From Pseudomonas multiresinivorans (lineage in GTDB: Bacteria > Pseudomonadota > Gammaproteobacteria > Pseudomonadales > Pseudomonadaceae), in contig NZ_CP048833.1 in assembly GCF_012971725.1 (NCBI RefSeq), forward strand, positions 2,418,001 through 2,482,000: a stretch of 64,000 nucleotides of DNA, given 5' to 3'. The notes under the pieces are model-generated. The model was given only the letters and a program-made list of their open reading frames with translations, ran no database searches and was not told where the DNA came from. Below are positions 45,220-53,749 of the stretch, piece after piece. The stretch's first letter is position 1; each line of letters begins with the position of its first letter. A program made the translations under genes and the position numbers.

Positions 45220-46137
45220 ATGCTGCTCGATGACAAGAACTTCCCGCGACGCGTCCAGCGCGACCTGCAGGATGACCGCGACGAAGAGCTCGAACTCGAA
45301 CTGTTCGACGAACTCTACGATTTCGAAGGGCTGCGCCACGGCAGCCTGCAAACCCATGAAGAGCGCCTGGCGCGTCAGCGTTACTTCCACACCCTGTTCA
45401 GCCTGCAGGCCGAGCTGGTCAAGCTGCAGAACTGGGTGGTGAAGACCGGCCACAAGGTGGTGATTCTCTTCGAGGGGCGCGACGCTGCCGGCAAGGGCGG
45501 CGTGATCAAGCGCATCACCCAGCGCCTCAATCCGCGCGTGTGCCGCGTCGCTGCGCTGCCCGCGCCGAACGACCGCGAGCAGACCCAGTGGTACTTCCAG
45601 CGCTACGTCTCGCACCTGCCGGCGGCGGGGGAGATCGTCCTGTTCGACCGCAGCTGGTACAACCGCGCCGGGGTCGAGCGGGTGATGGGCTTCTGTACCG
45701 ACGGCCAGTACGAGGAGTTCTTCCGCAGCGTGCCCGAGTTCGAGCGCATGCTGGTGCGGTCCGGCATCCAGGTCATCAAGTACTGGTTTTCCATCTCCGA
45801 CGAGGAACAGCACTACCGTTTCCTCAGCCGAATCCATGATCCGCTCAAGCAATGGAAGCTCAGCCCCATGGACCTGGAATCGCGCCGCCGCTGGGAGTCC
45901 TACACCAAGGCGAAGGAAATCATGCTCGAGCGCACCCACATCCCCGAAGCGCCCTGGTGGATCGTGCAGGCCGACGACAAGAAGCGCGCCCGACTCAACT
46001 GCATCAGCCACCTGTTGAGCCAGATTCCCTACCAGGAAGTGCAGCTGCCCGCCGTCAGCCTGCCCGAGCGGCAGCGCCACGAAGGCTACCGCCGGCATCC
46101 CACGCCGCTGGAGCTGCAGGTGCCGGAAGTCTACTGA
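45220..46137 (+). CDS. ppk2: Polyphosphate kinase 2 (PPK2)
   Basis: This 305-residue protein of the PPK2 family uses polyphosphate to phosphorylate nucleotides (or the reverse). It has Walker A GRDAAGKGG at about residues 86-94, Walker B LFDRSWYNRAGVE, and the lid-type DPLKQWKLSPMDLESRRRW region. The single catalytic domain with an acidic N-terminal tail fits a class I PPK2, usually GDP/ADP kinases. Two Pho-box-like elements lie 40-95 bp upstream, which suggests induction by phosphate starvation. Confidence 0.92.
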   Translation: MLLDDKNFPRRVQRDLQDDRDEELELELFDELYDFEGLRHGSLQTHEERLARQRYFHTLFSLQAELVKLQNWVVKTGHKVVILFEGRDAAGKGGVIKRITQRLNPRVCRVAALPAPNDREQTQWYFQRYVSHLPAAGEIVLFDRSWYNRAGVERVMGFCTDGQYEEFFRSVPEFERMLVRSGIQVIKYWFSISDEEQHYRFLSRIHDPLKQWKLSPMDLESRRRWESYTKAKEIMLERTHIPEAPWWIVQADDKKRARLNCISHLLSQIPYQEVQLPAVSLPERQRHEGYRRHPTPLELQVPEVY

Positions 46138-46165
46138 CTGGCAGCGATTCGCCCGCAGGGCCCTG

Positions 46166-47404
46166 TCACTTTGCCAGGCTGCGCACCGTGCAGCTGCCGT
46201 CCGCGATGGCGTCGCAGAGGAAGTACGGCATCCATTCCTCCCAATGCCCCTTGGCCACTGGCGATTCGTAACGGCATAGCAGCGTGCCTTCGGCTTCGAA
46301 CAGGCCCCAGGGCTGCAGCTCGCCGTCCTTAAGCTTGCTCGGCACCTTGATGCCCTGGTAGCTGACGTTGCAGCCGACATGGAAGGCTTCCATCCGCCAG
46401 CGCACCGGCTCGTGCGCGGGGAAGGGCTGCGCCTCCAGGAAGCCGAACAGCTCGTCATGGTTCAGCAGGCTCTGGCGGATGGTCGGCCACAGGCTGCGGC
46501 GCAGGAAGTACTGGTCGGCGAAGCGCGGATGCGCTTTCTCGTCCTTCAGGTACTGGGCGATCAGCTCGCGGATGCCCGGCAGGTTCGGGTTGTGACAGCC
46601 AGCCCACATACCCGCCAGCAGCAGTTCGGTGTGGCTGAAGTAATCGCGCATGTGGTGATACCAGTAGCCACTCTGCAGCCAGGCCTCAACGGCCGCAAGG
46701 TCGCGTTCGGAGAGCAGCGAGTCGGCATCGCGCACCTGGAAGCGCGAGACTTCGCCGTCCTCCATCACCAGGAAGCGCCACATCGTCGGCGGGATCGAAG
46801 CGCGTGTCGCCGCGTCCACCAGGACCACCTGTGCCCCGGCTTTCGCCAGGCGATCCAGCACCGTCGGCGGCACCGAGTCGTCCACGTAGAAGCGGCAGCG
46901 CCATTGCGGGAACAGCTCGCGTGCGGCTTCCACGTTCTTCAGCGCGCTCTCGCAATAGCGGGGGCGGGCGCCGAACAGCGAAAACACGATCAGGTTGCGT
47001 TCCGGTCTCGAGCCGTCAAACGGCGGGGGCGGCGCATCGGGTAGGGGATAGGCGGGGAGCTGGCCGTACTTGCGATCCGCCACGCTCAGCGACAGGTTGC
47101 CGTAGCGGCGCACCAGGTCCTCCCGCTTCAGCCAGCCGCAAACCTCCGTCAGCCCGTCCAGCGCGGTGTCCGGCATCCTGTCTTCGCCCAGCGTATTCAA
47201 CAGCTTGAGGTAGGTCTTGTAGGCCTGTTCGTAGTCTTTGGTGCGCATCAGACACAGGGCATAGTCCGTCAGTAGCGTCGGATTGTTCGGCGAGAGCTGC
47301 AACGCCTGACGCGCCACGTCGCGGCCCTGGCGGTAATTGCCTGCCGCCAGGGCGGCGCGGAAGGTGGCGGCCAGCTTTTGGAACTTCTTCTCGACGGCAG
47401 ACAT
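46166..47404 (-). CDS. TPR-containing putative glycosyltransferase
   Basis: The 412-residue protein has an N-terminal TPR-like segment (GNYRQGRDVARQALQLSPNNPTLLTDYALCLMRTKDYEQA) and a C-terminal part of about 280 residues with NLIVFSLFGARPRYCESALKNVEAARELFP, RFYVDDSVP and RFQVRDADSLLSERD, which resembles glycosyltransferase nucleotide-sugar-binding sequence. Its acceptor is unknown. Convergent with ppk2. Confidence 0.6.
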   Translation of the reverse strand: MSAVEKKFQKLAATFRAALAAGNYRQGRDVARQALQLSPNNPTLLTDYALCLMRTKDYEQAYKTYLKLLNTLGEDRMPDTALDGLTEVCGWLKREDLVRRYGNLSLSVADRKYGQLPAYPLPDAPPPPFDGSRPERNLIVFSLFGARPRYCESALKNVEAARELFPQWRCRFYVDDSVPPTVLDRLAKAGAQVVLVDAATRASIPPTMWRFLVMEDGEVSRFQVRDADSLLSERDLAAVEAWLQSGYWYHHMRDYFSHTELLLAGMWAGCHNPNLPGIRELIAQYLKDEKAHPRFADQYFLRRSLWPTIRQSLLNHDELFGFLEAQPFPAHEPVRWRMEAFHVGCNVSYQGIKVPSKLKDGELQPWGLFEAEGTLLCRYESPVAKGHWEEWMPYFLCDAIADGSCTVRSLAK

Positions 47405-47663
47405 GCAGAAACTCTCCAGGGCAGGGGGCGGCGGGTGTTTCTGCCCGGAATGAGCAGCCCGCGCGCCCTCGATTGCATGGAGCGCAAGGCTAGGGAGCGG
47501 GGGGAGAGGGCTCTATCGGATATTTCCTGCACGCGGCGGCGATAAGTACGAAGTCTCCGCCGCGCCGCCTGCCGTCTCCCGGCTAGCGGTGATATCGGCC
47601 CGCCACTATTCTTTGCCCGCAGAAAATCCATCGGGTCCTGAAGCCTTGTCAGCGGGTGAGTGA

Positions 47664-47845
47664 ATGAATCGAATCGGACTGGCGAGCCTGCTCGCCATGC
47701 TTGTCAGCGCACCGGTCTTGCCGGCGAGCTCGCCCGAACGGACAAGGGCTGCCTGGTTCAGGACTGGAACGCCCAGCGCTCCAATCCCAGCTACATCTGG
47801 TCCGGCCAGTGCGTGGCGCGCTCCGCTTCGAAGGGAAAGGGTTGA
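47664..47845 (+). pseudogene. Frameshifted remnant of a secreted MORN-like/hypothetical protein
   Basis: The signal peptide MNRIGLASLLAMLVSAPVL is in one frame from 47664, while its natural continuation (AGELARTDKGCLVQDWN, then YIWSGQCV) is in the frame two bases away, from about 47722. Loss of one base in the CTTG/CCGG run explains both. The remaining part then ends early at 47845. In intact relatives I would expect a longer W-x-G-x-C repeat protein. Alternatively the assembly may carry a sequencing error. Confidence 0.6.
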
Positions 47846-47904
47846 TCGTGCCGGGCCGGACGGACGCCGGTTCCTTGCTTGCGAACCTACTCGGCACCCC
47901 ATTG

Positions 47905-47932
47905 AAAAAGCCGTCCCGAGGACGGCTTTTTT
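47905..47932. terminator. Intrinsic terminator
   Basis: AAAAAGCCGTCC CGA GGACGGCTTTTTT, with A/T runs on both sides, lies between the pseudogene remnant and the 24-aa microprotein gene; it can end both transcripts. Confidence 0.85.
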
Positions 47933-47955
47933 GTCAGTGCGCCAACCGGCTGCAA

Positions 47956-48030
47956 TCAGTGCCAGAACAGCGCGATCAGGATGATGATCGGGATTGGAAC
48001 GCCGAGGAAATACAGAAGAATCGAGCGCAT
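47956..48030 (-). CDS. 24-aa membrane microprotein
   Basis: The reading frame MRSILLYFLGVPIPIIILIALFWH (24 residues, written here as MRSILLYFLGVPIP then IIILIALFWH) starts at 48030 and ends TGA at 47956. It is preceded by a strong GGAGG at ideal spacing and follows the 305-aa membrane protein by 13 bp, so it is probably in the same transcript. It is almost entirely hydrophobic. Similar tiny proteins recur in Pseudomonas from memory. Function unknown. Confidence 0.75.
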   Translation of the reverse strand: MRSILLYFLGVPIPIIILIALFWH

Positions 48031-48043
48031 GGTGTGCCTCCGG

Positions 48044-48961
48044 TCAGTGGGCAGGACGGGACTGCGTGGAATGCAGCGTGCGGGTATTGGTCAGCAGCAC
48101 CACCGCATCGCGGCGACGGCCACCGTGGATGGCCAGGAAGCTGGCGAAGAAGGCGCCGCAGAGTAGGGCCACGAACATCCACAGCGCCGAGGCGGCGGCC
48201 ACCTTGCGGGCGGTATCGGCCGCTTGCTGTGCTTTCAGCTTGGCCTGCTGCGCCGCAGCGAACACCTGGTCGATGCGCTGCTCGGCTTCCGCCTGGCTGA
48301 TCTCGGTACGCTGGGAAACCACGCGGGCGAGATAGCTGCGATCGTCCGCGTTCAGCTGTCCGTCGGCCAGGCCGCGCAGGAAGATGCGCGTGGCGATGGC
48401 ATGGGCGGCGTCGTCACTGACCGCCACCGGGCGGTTATCGCGGAACAGCATGTCAATGAAGTACGCCGAGCCGTCGTCCGTGCCACTGGCGCTGGCGTTC
48501 GAACCCGCGGCAGCGGCGGCAGTGGTTGCCGCAGAAGCTCCGGCCTGCAGGCCGCCGCCGACGATATTGCTCACCGAGCCCACCACGAGCGTGGCGGTTA
48601 CCAGCGTCGCCACGGCCCAGGCGAGGAAGCCGTGGGCGGTGTCGCGGAAATACACCTCGTCGTCATGCAGCGTTGCCCAGCGCGCGCGCAGGCGCCCGGC
48701 GATGTAGCCACCCAGGCCCGAGGCGAGTATCTGCGTCAGCATCAGCCAGACGATGGTGGAAACGCCTATCTGCTTGAACGTCGCGCCATCGCCCGGCCAG
48801 GGCGACACCGCGGAAAAGCCCAGGCCGAAGCCCAGGATGATCAGGATCAGGGACAGCGCCGCCGCCCCGGCGGCCCCGGCGAATACCGCCGCCCAGGACA
48901 CCCCCGAATGGTCGGTGGTATCCACGGCAGTGGTGGGGTAGGCATCGGTCGTTGTAATCAT
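48044..48961 (-). CDS. Hypothetical inner-membrane protein, 4 TM
   Basis: The 305-residue protein has TM helices at about 26-48, 68-90, 110-135 and 252-277, separated by an Ala-rich stretch and a long heptad-like helix (AEAEQRIDQVFAAAQQAKLKAQ). Family unknown to me; similar proteins occur in several alpha- and gammaproteobacteria. It is the first gene of a short operon that continues with the 24-aa microprotein. Confidence 0.75.
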   Translation of the reverse strand: MITTTDAYPTTAVDTTDHSGVSWAAVFAGAAGAAALSLILIILGFGLGFSAVSPWPGDGATFKQIGVSTIVWLMLTQILASGLGGYIAGRLRARWATLHDDEVYFRDTAHGFLAWAVATLVTATLVVGSVSNIVGGGLQAGASAATTAAAAAGSNASASGTDDGSAYFIDMLFRDNRPVAVSDDAAHAIATRIFLRGLADGQLNADDRSYLARVVSQRTEISQAEAEQRIDQVFAAAQQAKLKAQQAADTARKVAAASALWMFVALLCGAFFASFLAIHGGRRRDAVVLLTNTRTLHSTQSRPAH

Positions 48962-49197
48962 TGTTGGCTGCTCCGTGAAAGAGAGGTGGAAGCCTCCGTC
49001 TTTCCGCTGCAGCGGCTATGCCAGATGTAACAAAATAATATTTTTAGCCTAATCAATTACTTGGAAAATTGCGGCGGCCGACGGCCATGCAGATTGCAGG
49101 ATCGGGCCCGCGCGGCGCCGCAGATTGCATGCTCGGGGAACGGTTGGCTTATAGTTCCTGCTACCCCAGCCAACGTACCTGACAGAGCAGGGCGCCC

Positions 49198-49755
49198 ATG
49201 ACCCTCGAACCGACCACCCTGCTATGGGGCGCTCCCGTGCTGATGCTGCTGGGCGGCTACCTGCTGACCCGCTGTATCGGCCGGTTGCGCCGCATCATCT
49301 TCCCGGCCGTGCGCCAGCGCTGGGCCGACGCCACGCGCCCGCAAACAATCGCCTTGCCCCGCGCCGGGCGCTACGTCATCAACATCGTCTTCCCGGCCTT
49401 CACCGTGGTCACCGGCACCGCCCATTTCTCCGCCGACTTCGCCATCACCGCCCGCGCCTCCGGCCAGCCCGTGCCGTACCAGCGCTATAGCCGTTTCAAC
49501 CTGTTCAGCGTGCGGCGCAGCGACATGGGCGGCAACTCGAGCAACCCACTGGGCGAGTTCAGCTGCAGCGAACCCGGCGATTACCAGGTCACCTGCCTGA
49601 CCCCGGAACACATCCGCCCCGGCTTCCTGCTGGAAGTCTTGCCCTACGTCTCGCCGGCCACCTTCGTCCCGCTGATCCTCGGCACCATCCTTTCGGCCGC
49701 GATGACCATCGGCGGATTGGTCTTCACCGTCCTCAAGCTGACCGGCCGGCTCTGA
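49198..49755 (+). CDS. Hypothetical membrane protein, 185 aa
   Basis: The 185-residue protein has TM segments near residues 8-26 (LWGAPVLMLLGGYLLTRCIG) and at the C-terminus (FVPLILGTILSAAMTIGGLVF), with a beta-rich soluble middle containing RYVINIVFPAFTVVTG. No family recognised. ATG at 49198 follows an AGAGCAGGG sequence. Confidence 0.7.
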   Translation: MTLEPTTLLWGAPVLMLLGGYLLTRCIGRLRRIIFPAVRQRWADATRPQTIALPRAGRYVINIVFPAFTVVTGTAHFSADFAITARASGQPVPYQRYSRFNLFSVRRSDMGGNSSNPLGEFSCSEPGDYQVTCLTPEHIRPGFLLEVLPYVSPATFVPLILGTILSAAMTIGGLVFTVLKLTGRL

Positions 49756-49790
49756 ATTCGCCTTGCATCGGGGCAACGCCTTGTCCGCCC

Positions 49791-49874
49791 CGTAGGATGG
49801 CGTGGAGCGAAGCGATACCCATCACTCACCCGCCGCCACGGCCGATGGGTATCGCAAGCTCCACCCATCCTACG
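49791..49874. repeat. Inverted repeat, GGATGGCGTGGAGCG family
   Basis: CGTAGGATGGCGTGGAGCGA...ACCCATC at 49791-49823 mirrors GATGGGTATCGCAAGCTCCA...CATCCTACG at 49844-49874. The same family recurs at 55823-55916. Confidence 0.85.
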
Positions 49875-49896
49875 AACGGTATTCACCGGCAACACC

Positions 49897-49976
49897 GTAG
49901 GGCGAATAACCGCGAAGCGGTTATCCGCCGCCACGCCGGAACGGCGGATAACGCGTGCCGCGTTATGCGCCCTACA
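49897..49976. repeat. Inverted repeat, GTAGGGCG family
   Basis: GTAGGGCGAATAACCGCGAA...GGCGGATAACGCG...TTATGCGCCCTAC: the second of the repeat family also seen at 12743 and 62491. Confidence 0.85.
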
Positions 49977-50487
49977 TCCGCAATCGCTTCGCCCAACCCC
50001 GCCAGCCGCTGCGCCCGGCAATCGGCGAACGCCCGCCGAGTACGCGCGGCAAGTCGCCGAAGCGCACCCAGAGATCATCCTGCCAATCCAGCACCCGCAG
50101 GCATTGCCGTTCGAACTGCAACTGCACATGGCGTGGGCCGCTGGCCTTGAACTGGCTGCGCACCTGCGGCACCACCGTGCCGCTGATCCAGCGCCGCAGC
50201 GAGCCGTAGTCCGGCACGTTGAACAGTACCAGCGCTTGGTATACGGCGGATTCGCTGATCAGTACGTGGTCGAGTTCCAGGCCGTTCTCGGTCAGCAGCC
50301 GTTCCTGGCGAATCTGGTCGTCGGCCATGCGCATGGCCAGGCGGTCTTCGTGCGTATAGCCCGTCACGCGGCAGAAATCGGAGAGGAGGAACCAGACCTG
50401 ATCGTCGATCAGCAGGGCGCGCAGGGTGCGGCGGTGGCGGAGGAAGGGGAGTGGGGTGGGCAGGGATGAATCGTCCATTTCAGTCAC
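49972..50487 (-). CDS. BRO-N domain protein (phage antirepressor-like)
   Basis: The 171-residue protein is built around a BRO N-terminal domain: LRALLIDDQVWFLLSDFCRVTGY and YQALVLFNVPDYGSLRRWISGTVVPQVR, both BRO family hallmarks. Such domains come from phages and large DNA viruses and bind DNA or act as antirepressors. The rest (LDWQDDLWVRFGDLPRVLGG) is unassigned. It starts an accessory region; the first five residues (MTEMD) leave the exact start open. Confidence 0.78.
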   Translation of the reverse strand: MTEMDDSSLPTPLPFLRHRRTLRALLIDDQVWFLLSDFCRVTGYTHEDRLAMRMADDQIRQERLLTENGLELDHVLISESAVYQALVLFNVPDYGSLRRWISGTVVPQVRSQFKASGPRHVQLQFERQCLRVLDWQDDLWVRFGDLPRVLGGRSPIAGRSGWRGWAKRLRM

Positions 50488-50807
50488 ATCTCTACTACGA
50501 GCAGACCACCTACGGACGATGTTGGATCAGCAGCCACATGAACCAACACGCCGCGTTCCGGTGGACGGCCCAATTGGCTGGGCCGCCGATACAGATCGGC
50601 GATTGTCTCTAGGGTTTTCGGGCTGCTAATCCCGGCCCCGCTTTATCACGGGGCGGGTGAACGATAGAGGGAACAAACTGAGGCAGACAAGAGACGCGAT
50701 GGGTACAGTCCGCCTCGGGGTGAAACTGCATTGCCTGTCTCAGTATTGCAGTCGATGCTGCAGCCATTTCGTTCGTGAAAGTTGTGGGGCTTGCTCTAGC
50801 GTCACGT
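50488..50807. other. Gene-free stretch in accessory region
   Basis: About 320 bp with GCCCAATTGGC and CCCCG...CGGGG hairpins (50636-50655). A minus-strand frame overlapping part of it (50609-50875) lacks homology and a ribosome-binding site, so I leave it out. GC falls toward the right end. Confidence 0.5.
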
Positions 50808-51593
50808 TCAATTCGCGCGCTCAGCTCTGAGTTGTTCAATGTTGCGCGACTTGCCGCCGTTGCTCTTGTAGTCACTCCAGTACTCTTTCATGTCCTCCTG
50901 GCACTGCACGATCTGTTCACCTGCCTGACGCAGATTCAGCTTGTTCACGAAGCCGGACGTCGCGCCCACCTTCTTCTCGTAAGTGATGGTTTCGCGCGCT
51001 TCCTTGATGCGTAGATCGCAATCAAGGATCAAGTCGGCGGAGATATTGCGCTGTGCTTCGGGGGAAGCGGCGTACTGGCGCGCTTCGGCGTCCTTCGCGG
51101 CGAAGTCGCGGGCAGCCAGTTGTTCCGAGGTGGGATTGTCGTTGGCGTCCTTCAAGTACTGCACGGAGACTGGGTCTTCGATCGGTTTGCTATACACCTG
51201 GGCGCGGATGGACTTCCAAAAAATGCTGCCGAAGCGAGTTTCCTTCTGTTTTGGCGCCTGGCTGGTCATCTGGTAGCTGGTGGCTGTGAGGTACGGGATT
51301 CCGTTGGCAGTAGTGTGTGTTGTGAGTTGAAGCACGGCGCTGACGGTCACCCCTGCGGCCCACTCGTCCTGCGAGAGATTCTCGGTGACCTTGATCCACT
51401 GTGCCTCGCCACCGATTGGGTTGCCGTCGAGGGTGCACCCGACTCCGAGGCGGGGCAGGTCGCTATCGCATTTGTGCCGCACTTCCTCCAACGGGGCCAT
51501 CACCAAGTATTCCTGGGCTGCTTGGGCGCTAGCAATCGGGATTAGCAGAGCAGTAGTCACGGATAGGAGAGAGCTGCGTAGGAGGCTGTACAT
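50808..51593 (-). CDS. Hypothetical exported protein
   Basis: The 261-residue protein has a signal peptide (LLRSSLLSVTTALLIPIASAQA) and cysteine-bearing mature sequence (RHKCDSDLPRLGVGCTLDG; ILDCDLRIKEA). The C-terminal third is a charged helical region rich in Lys, Glu and Gln. Family unknown. The ATG at 51593 is chosen for its AAGGA site. Base composition is visibly less GC-rich than surrounding genes, consistent with horizontal acquisition along with the HNH gene. Confidence 0.7.
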   Translation of the reverse strand: MYSLLRSSLLSVTTALLIPIASAQAAQEYLVMAPLEEVRHKCDSDLPRLGVGCTLDGNPIGGEAQWIKVTENLSQDEWAAGVTVSAVLQLTTHTTANGIPYLTATSYQMTSQAPKQKETRFGSIFWKSIRAQVYSKPIEDPVSVQYLKDANDNPTSEQLAARDFAAKDAEARQYAASPEAQRNISADLILDCDLRIKEARETITYEKKVGATSGFVNKLNLRQAGEQIVQCQEDMKEYWSDYKSNGGKSRNIEQLRAERAN

Positions 51594-51637
51594 GAACGGT
51601 CCTTGGTGCACTATTGGGCGCTGAATTTGTGAGGGCT

Positions 51638-52258
51638 TCAGCCGAAATGTCTTTCGCGGTGGCAGTTAGGGCAAAGCGCAATGGCGTTCTCAACCGTGTC
51701 GTCCCCGTGCTGGGCGAGCGGTATCCGGTGGTGTACTTCTAGATAGGGTGAGCTGTCCGATTTGCGCTTGAAGGGGGCAGGCTCCTTACAGCCCTCGCAA
51801 TGCCCTTCTGCACGCAGCAATACCTCGGCGACTACATCAGGGTTGCGGTTAAACACCACCGTACGGACGGTTTTCTTGCTCGGTTTCTTTGGGGCTTTTG
51901 CCAGACGGCCCCGTCGCTGCTCGGTTGAGTCCTGAAGCGCTTTCTGCACAGATTGCAGGAAGTCGTCTTGGACGAGCGCGGCTTCGTTCAGCGAGCTGTG
52001 CCGATATTCCGCGTACATCACCAGTGCGCGGCGATACATGTCCTTCCCGCGTGTATTGAGCGGCAGGATTTCCTCAGTTGGATCGAACCTCTGGCAAGTG
52101 TCGGCGAATGCTGCGCTGGTCTTGACATCGCCCAGCGAGAAGTCGCCATTATTGAAATGCGCAGCCATCTCTTGTAGGCGCCCGTCGATGGCGCCGGTGT
52201 AGTGTTTGATGGTCTTGGGGCTTTTGCCTTGGGCAATCAACCAATCGTGAAACGTCAT
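51638..52258 (-). CDS. HNH endonuclease domain protein
   Basis: The 206-residue protein has a C-terminal HNH nuclease domain: CEGC, LEVHHRIPLAQHGDDTVENA, then CPNCHRERH, with zinc cysteines (CxxC pairs) and HH/N catalytic residues, as in McrA-type HNH enzymes. The N-terminus (TFHDWLIAQGKSPKTIKHYTGAI) resembles the SAM-like core-binding start of tyrosine recombinases. Such enzymes may restrict modified DNA, but no target can be assigned. Lower GC supports acquisition. Confidence 0.8.
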   Translation of the reverse strand: MTFHDWLIAQGKSPKTIKHYTGAIDGRLQEMAAHFNNGDFSLGDVKTSAAFADTCQRFDPTEEILPLNTRGKDMYRRALVMYAEYRHSSLNEAALVQDDFLQSVQKALQDSTEQRRGRLAKAPKKPSKKTVRTVVFNRNPDVVAEVLLRAEGHCEGCKEPAPFKRKSDSSPYLEVHHRIPLAQHGDDTVENAIALCPNCHRERHFG

Positions 52259-52318
52259 CTATCGCCAACTTTTTTGCCGCTGAATTTCAGTTACTACGTC
52301 TCTGTGAGTTGGATGGGA

Positions 52319-53473
52319 CTATTCCCCGCCCACCCCATTGCGCTGATGCCGATAAACACTCACCGCCTCATAAACCGCCTTCCTCAACCGGTTGATCCCG
52401 CCAATCGGCTGGTGCTCCGGCAGGGCGTGCCACGGGTTGTAGGAGGTGTTGTCGCAGGCGAGGTTCTGCTCGCGGCTGTCGAAGTCCTGGGGCGGGATGT
52501 TGACGGTGGCGATGGTCTGGAAGGGGGCGTCTGATTCGCTCCATTCGACGCTGGTGTCTTCGATGGGCATGTATTTGCTCGGGTCCTGTTTCTGCACTTG
52601 CAGGGCGAAGCAGGCGGGAACGCGGTCGACCGAGAGTTGCTGGTACATGGCGGTACGCAGGAAGTTGGGCAGCTTTTCGTTGAGCTTGGGTAGCTGGTAG
52701 GCCGGGCAGCCTTCGGCCTGCGGGATGACGCGGAACTTGATGTTGTTTGCCTCGCCCAGCTTGTACGGCGCGATGCCGTTGTAGCCGGTTTCGAAGGGGC
52801 TGTCGGGCGCGGGAGCGAGGGTCTGCAGGGCGATGACCAGGTGACGGATTTCCCAGGTGCTGGGCTTCCAGCTGGGGAAGAACGCGGCGACCTTCTGGCC
52901 GCTGGCCTGGGCGGCGAAGTTCTGCCGGTATTCAGCAACGTCGCGGACGAAGAACACCGGGTGGTTGAACATGACGAAGTCCTGTTCGGTGTCGTGGCCT
53001 TTGCCGGGCATCAGCTTGGCGCCGGGGACGTCGAGCAGTTTGATGGCCATGCCGCGGGCGTCGCGGGCGCTGTCGAACTGCGGGTAGGCGTTGCCGTTGG
53101 AGAAGCGGACCATGGCGTCCCACTTGTGGCCCGGCTCGGCGAACACGCCCTGGCGCAGGCCGGGGGCGATATCGCTGGCGACTGTGACCTCGGCCTTCAC
53201 GCAGCCGTGGGCCTTGGCGTGGGCGTCACGCAGGACGCGGGTGTTGTCGCGGTGCTGTTCGACGATGCGCACGGCGTCTTCGATGATCGCCTGGGTGAGC
53301 TGGGCTTCGCCCGGCGGGATTTCTTCCTGGGCGGAGACGGGGCCGGAGAATTTCCAGGCGTAGTAGAGGCTGCCGATGCCCCAGCCGAGCAGGCCGATGG
53401 CGGCGATGGCGAGCAGCAGACGGCCGAGCCATTTGCCGAGGAAGAGCCAGATTCGGGTGAGCAGGGAGCGCAT
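52319..53473 (-). CDS. Catalase-related heme protein, membrane-anchored
   Basis: The 384-residue protein of the catalase-like superfamily has an N-terminal TM anchor (LLLAIAAIGLLGWGIGSLYYAW), a distal histidine region AHAKAHGCVKAEVTV, RFSNGNAYP, and the catalase-type DARGMAIKLLD and DFVMFNHPVFFV segments. The proximal Y region is replaced by YNPWHALPEHQPIGGINRLRK. It is shorter than true catalases, like SrpA/catalase-related peroxidases. It may be the partner of the di-heme cytochrome upstream. Confidence 0.82.
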   Translation of the reverse strand: MRSLLTRIWLFLGKWLGRLLLAIAAIGLLGWGIGSLYYAWKFSGPVSAQEEIPPGEAQLTQAIIEDAVRIVEQHRDNTRVLRDAHAKAHGCVKAEVTVASDIAPGLRQGVFAEPGHKWDAMVRFSNGNAYPQFDSARDARGMAIKLLDVPGAKLMPGKGHDTEQDFVMFNHPVFFVRDVAEYRQNFAAQASGQKVAAFFPSWKPSTWEIRHLVIALQTLAPAPDSPFETGYNGIAPYKLGEANNIKFRVIPQAEGCPAYQLPKLNEKLPNFLRTAMYQQLSVDRVPACFALQVQKQDPSKYMPIEDTSVEWSESDAPFQTIATVNIPPQDFDSREQNLACDNTSYNPWHALPEHQPIGGINRLRKAVYEAVSVYRHQRNGVGGE

Positions 53474-53625
53474 GGCACGGGGTCCTTTGGTGTTTTCTTT
53501 TTTTGGAGGGGATTCCGTTCCCTGGCCCGTGCGGGCTTGCTGTGGAGCGTTTCCCTCTCCCTAGTCCTCTCCCTGAAGGGAGAGGGGATGGGTTCGGTGA
53601 TTCGGTGGTGCTCAGGAGCTTTACC

Positions 53626-53718
53626 TGTAGGAGCGAGCTTGCTCGCGAACCCGCTTCACTCTGGAGCGGTGGGGAGTCTGTTCGCGAGCAAGGACTAGGC
53701 GTCCCCCTCGGTCCTACA
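53626..53718. repeat. Composite REP pair (canonical + long variant)
   Basis: A forward canonical REP at 53626-53651 and an inverted long variant, GTTCGCGAGCAAGGACTAGG then CGTCCCCCTCGGTCCTACA, ending at 53718. Confidence 0.88.
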
Positions 53719-53749
53719 AAAAAACAAAAGACAGTTCAGCGCTGGCCGG

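Noticed and set aside
50609..50875. An 88-codon minus-strand frame
   Set aside because: It overlaps the 3' end of the exported-protein gene out of frame and lacks a start signal.
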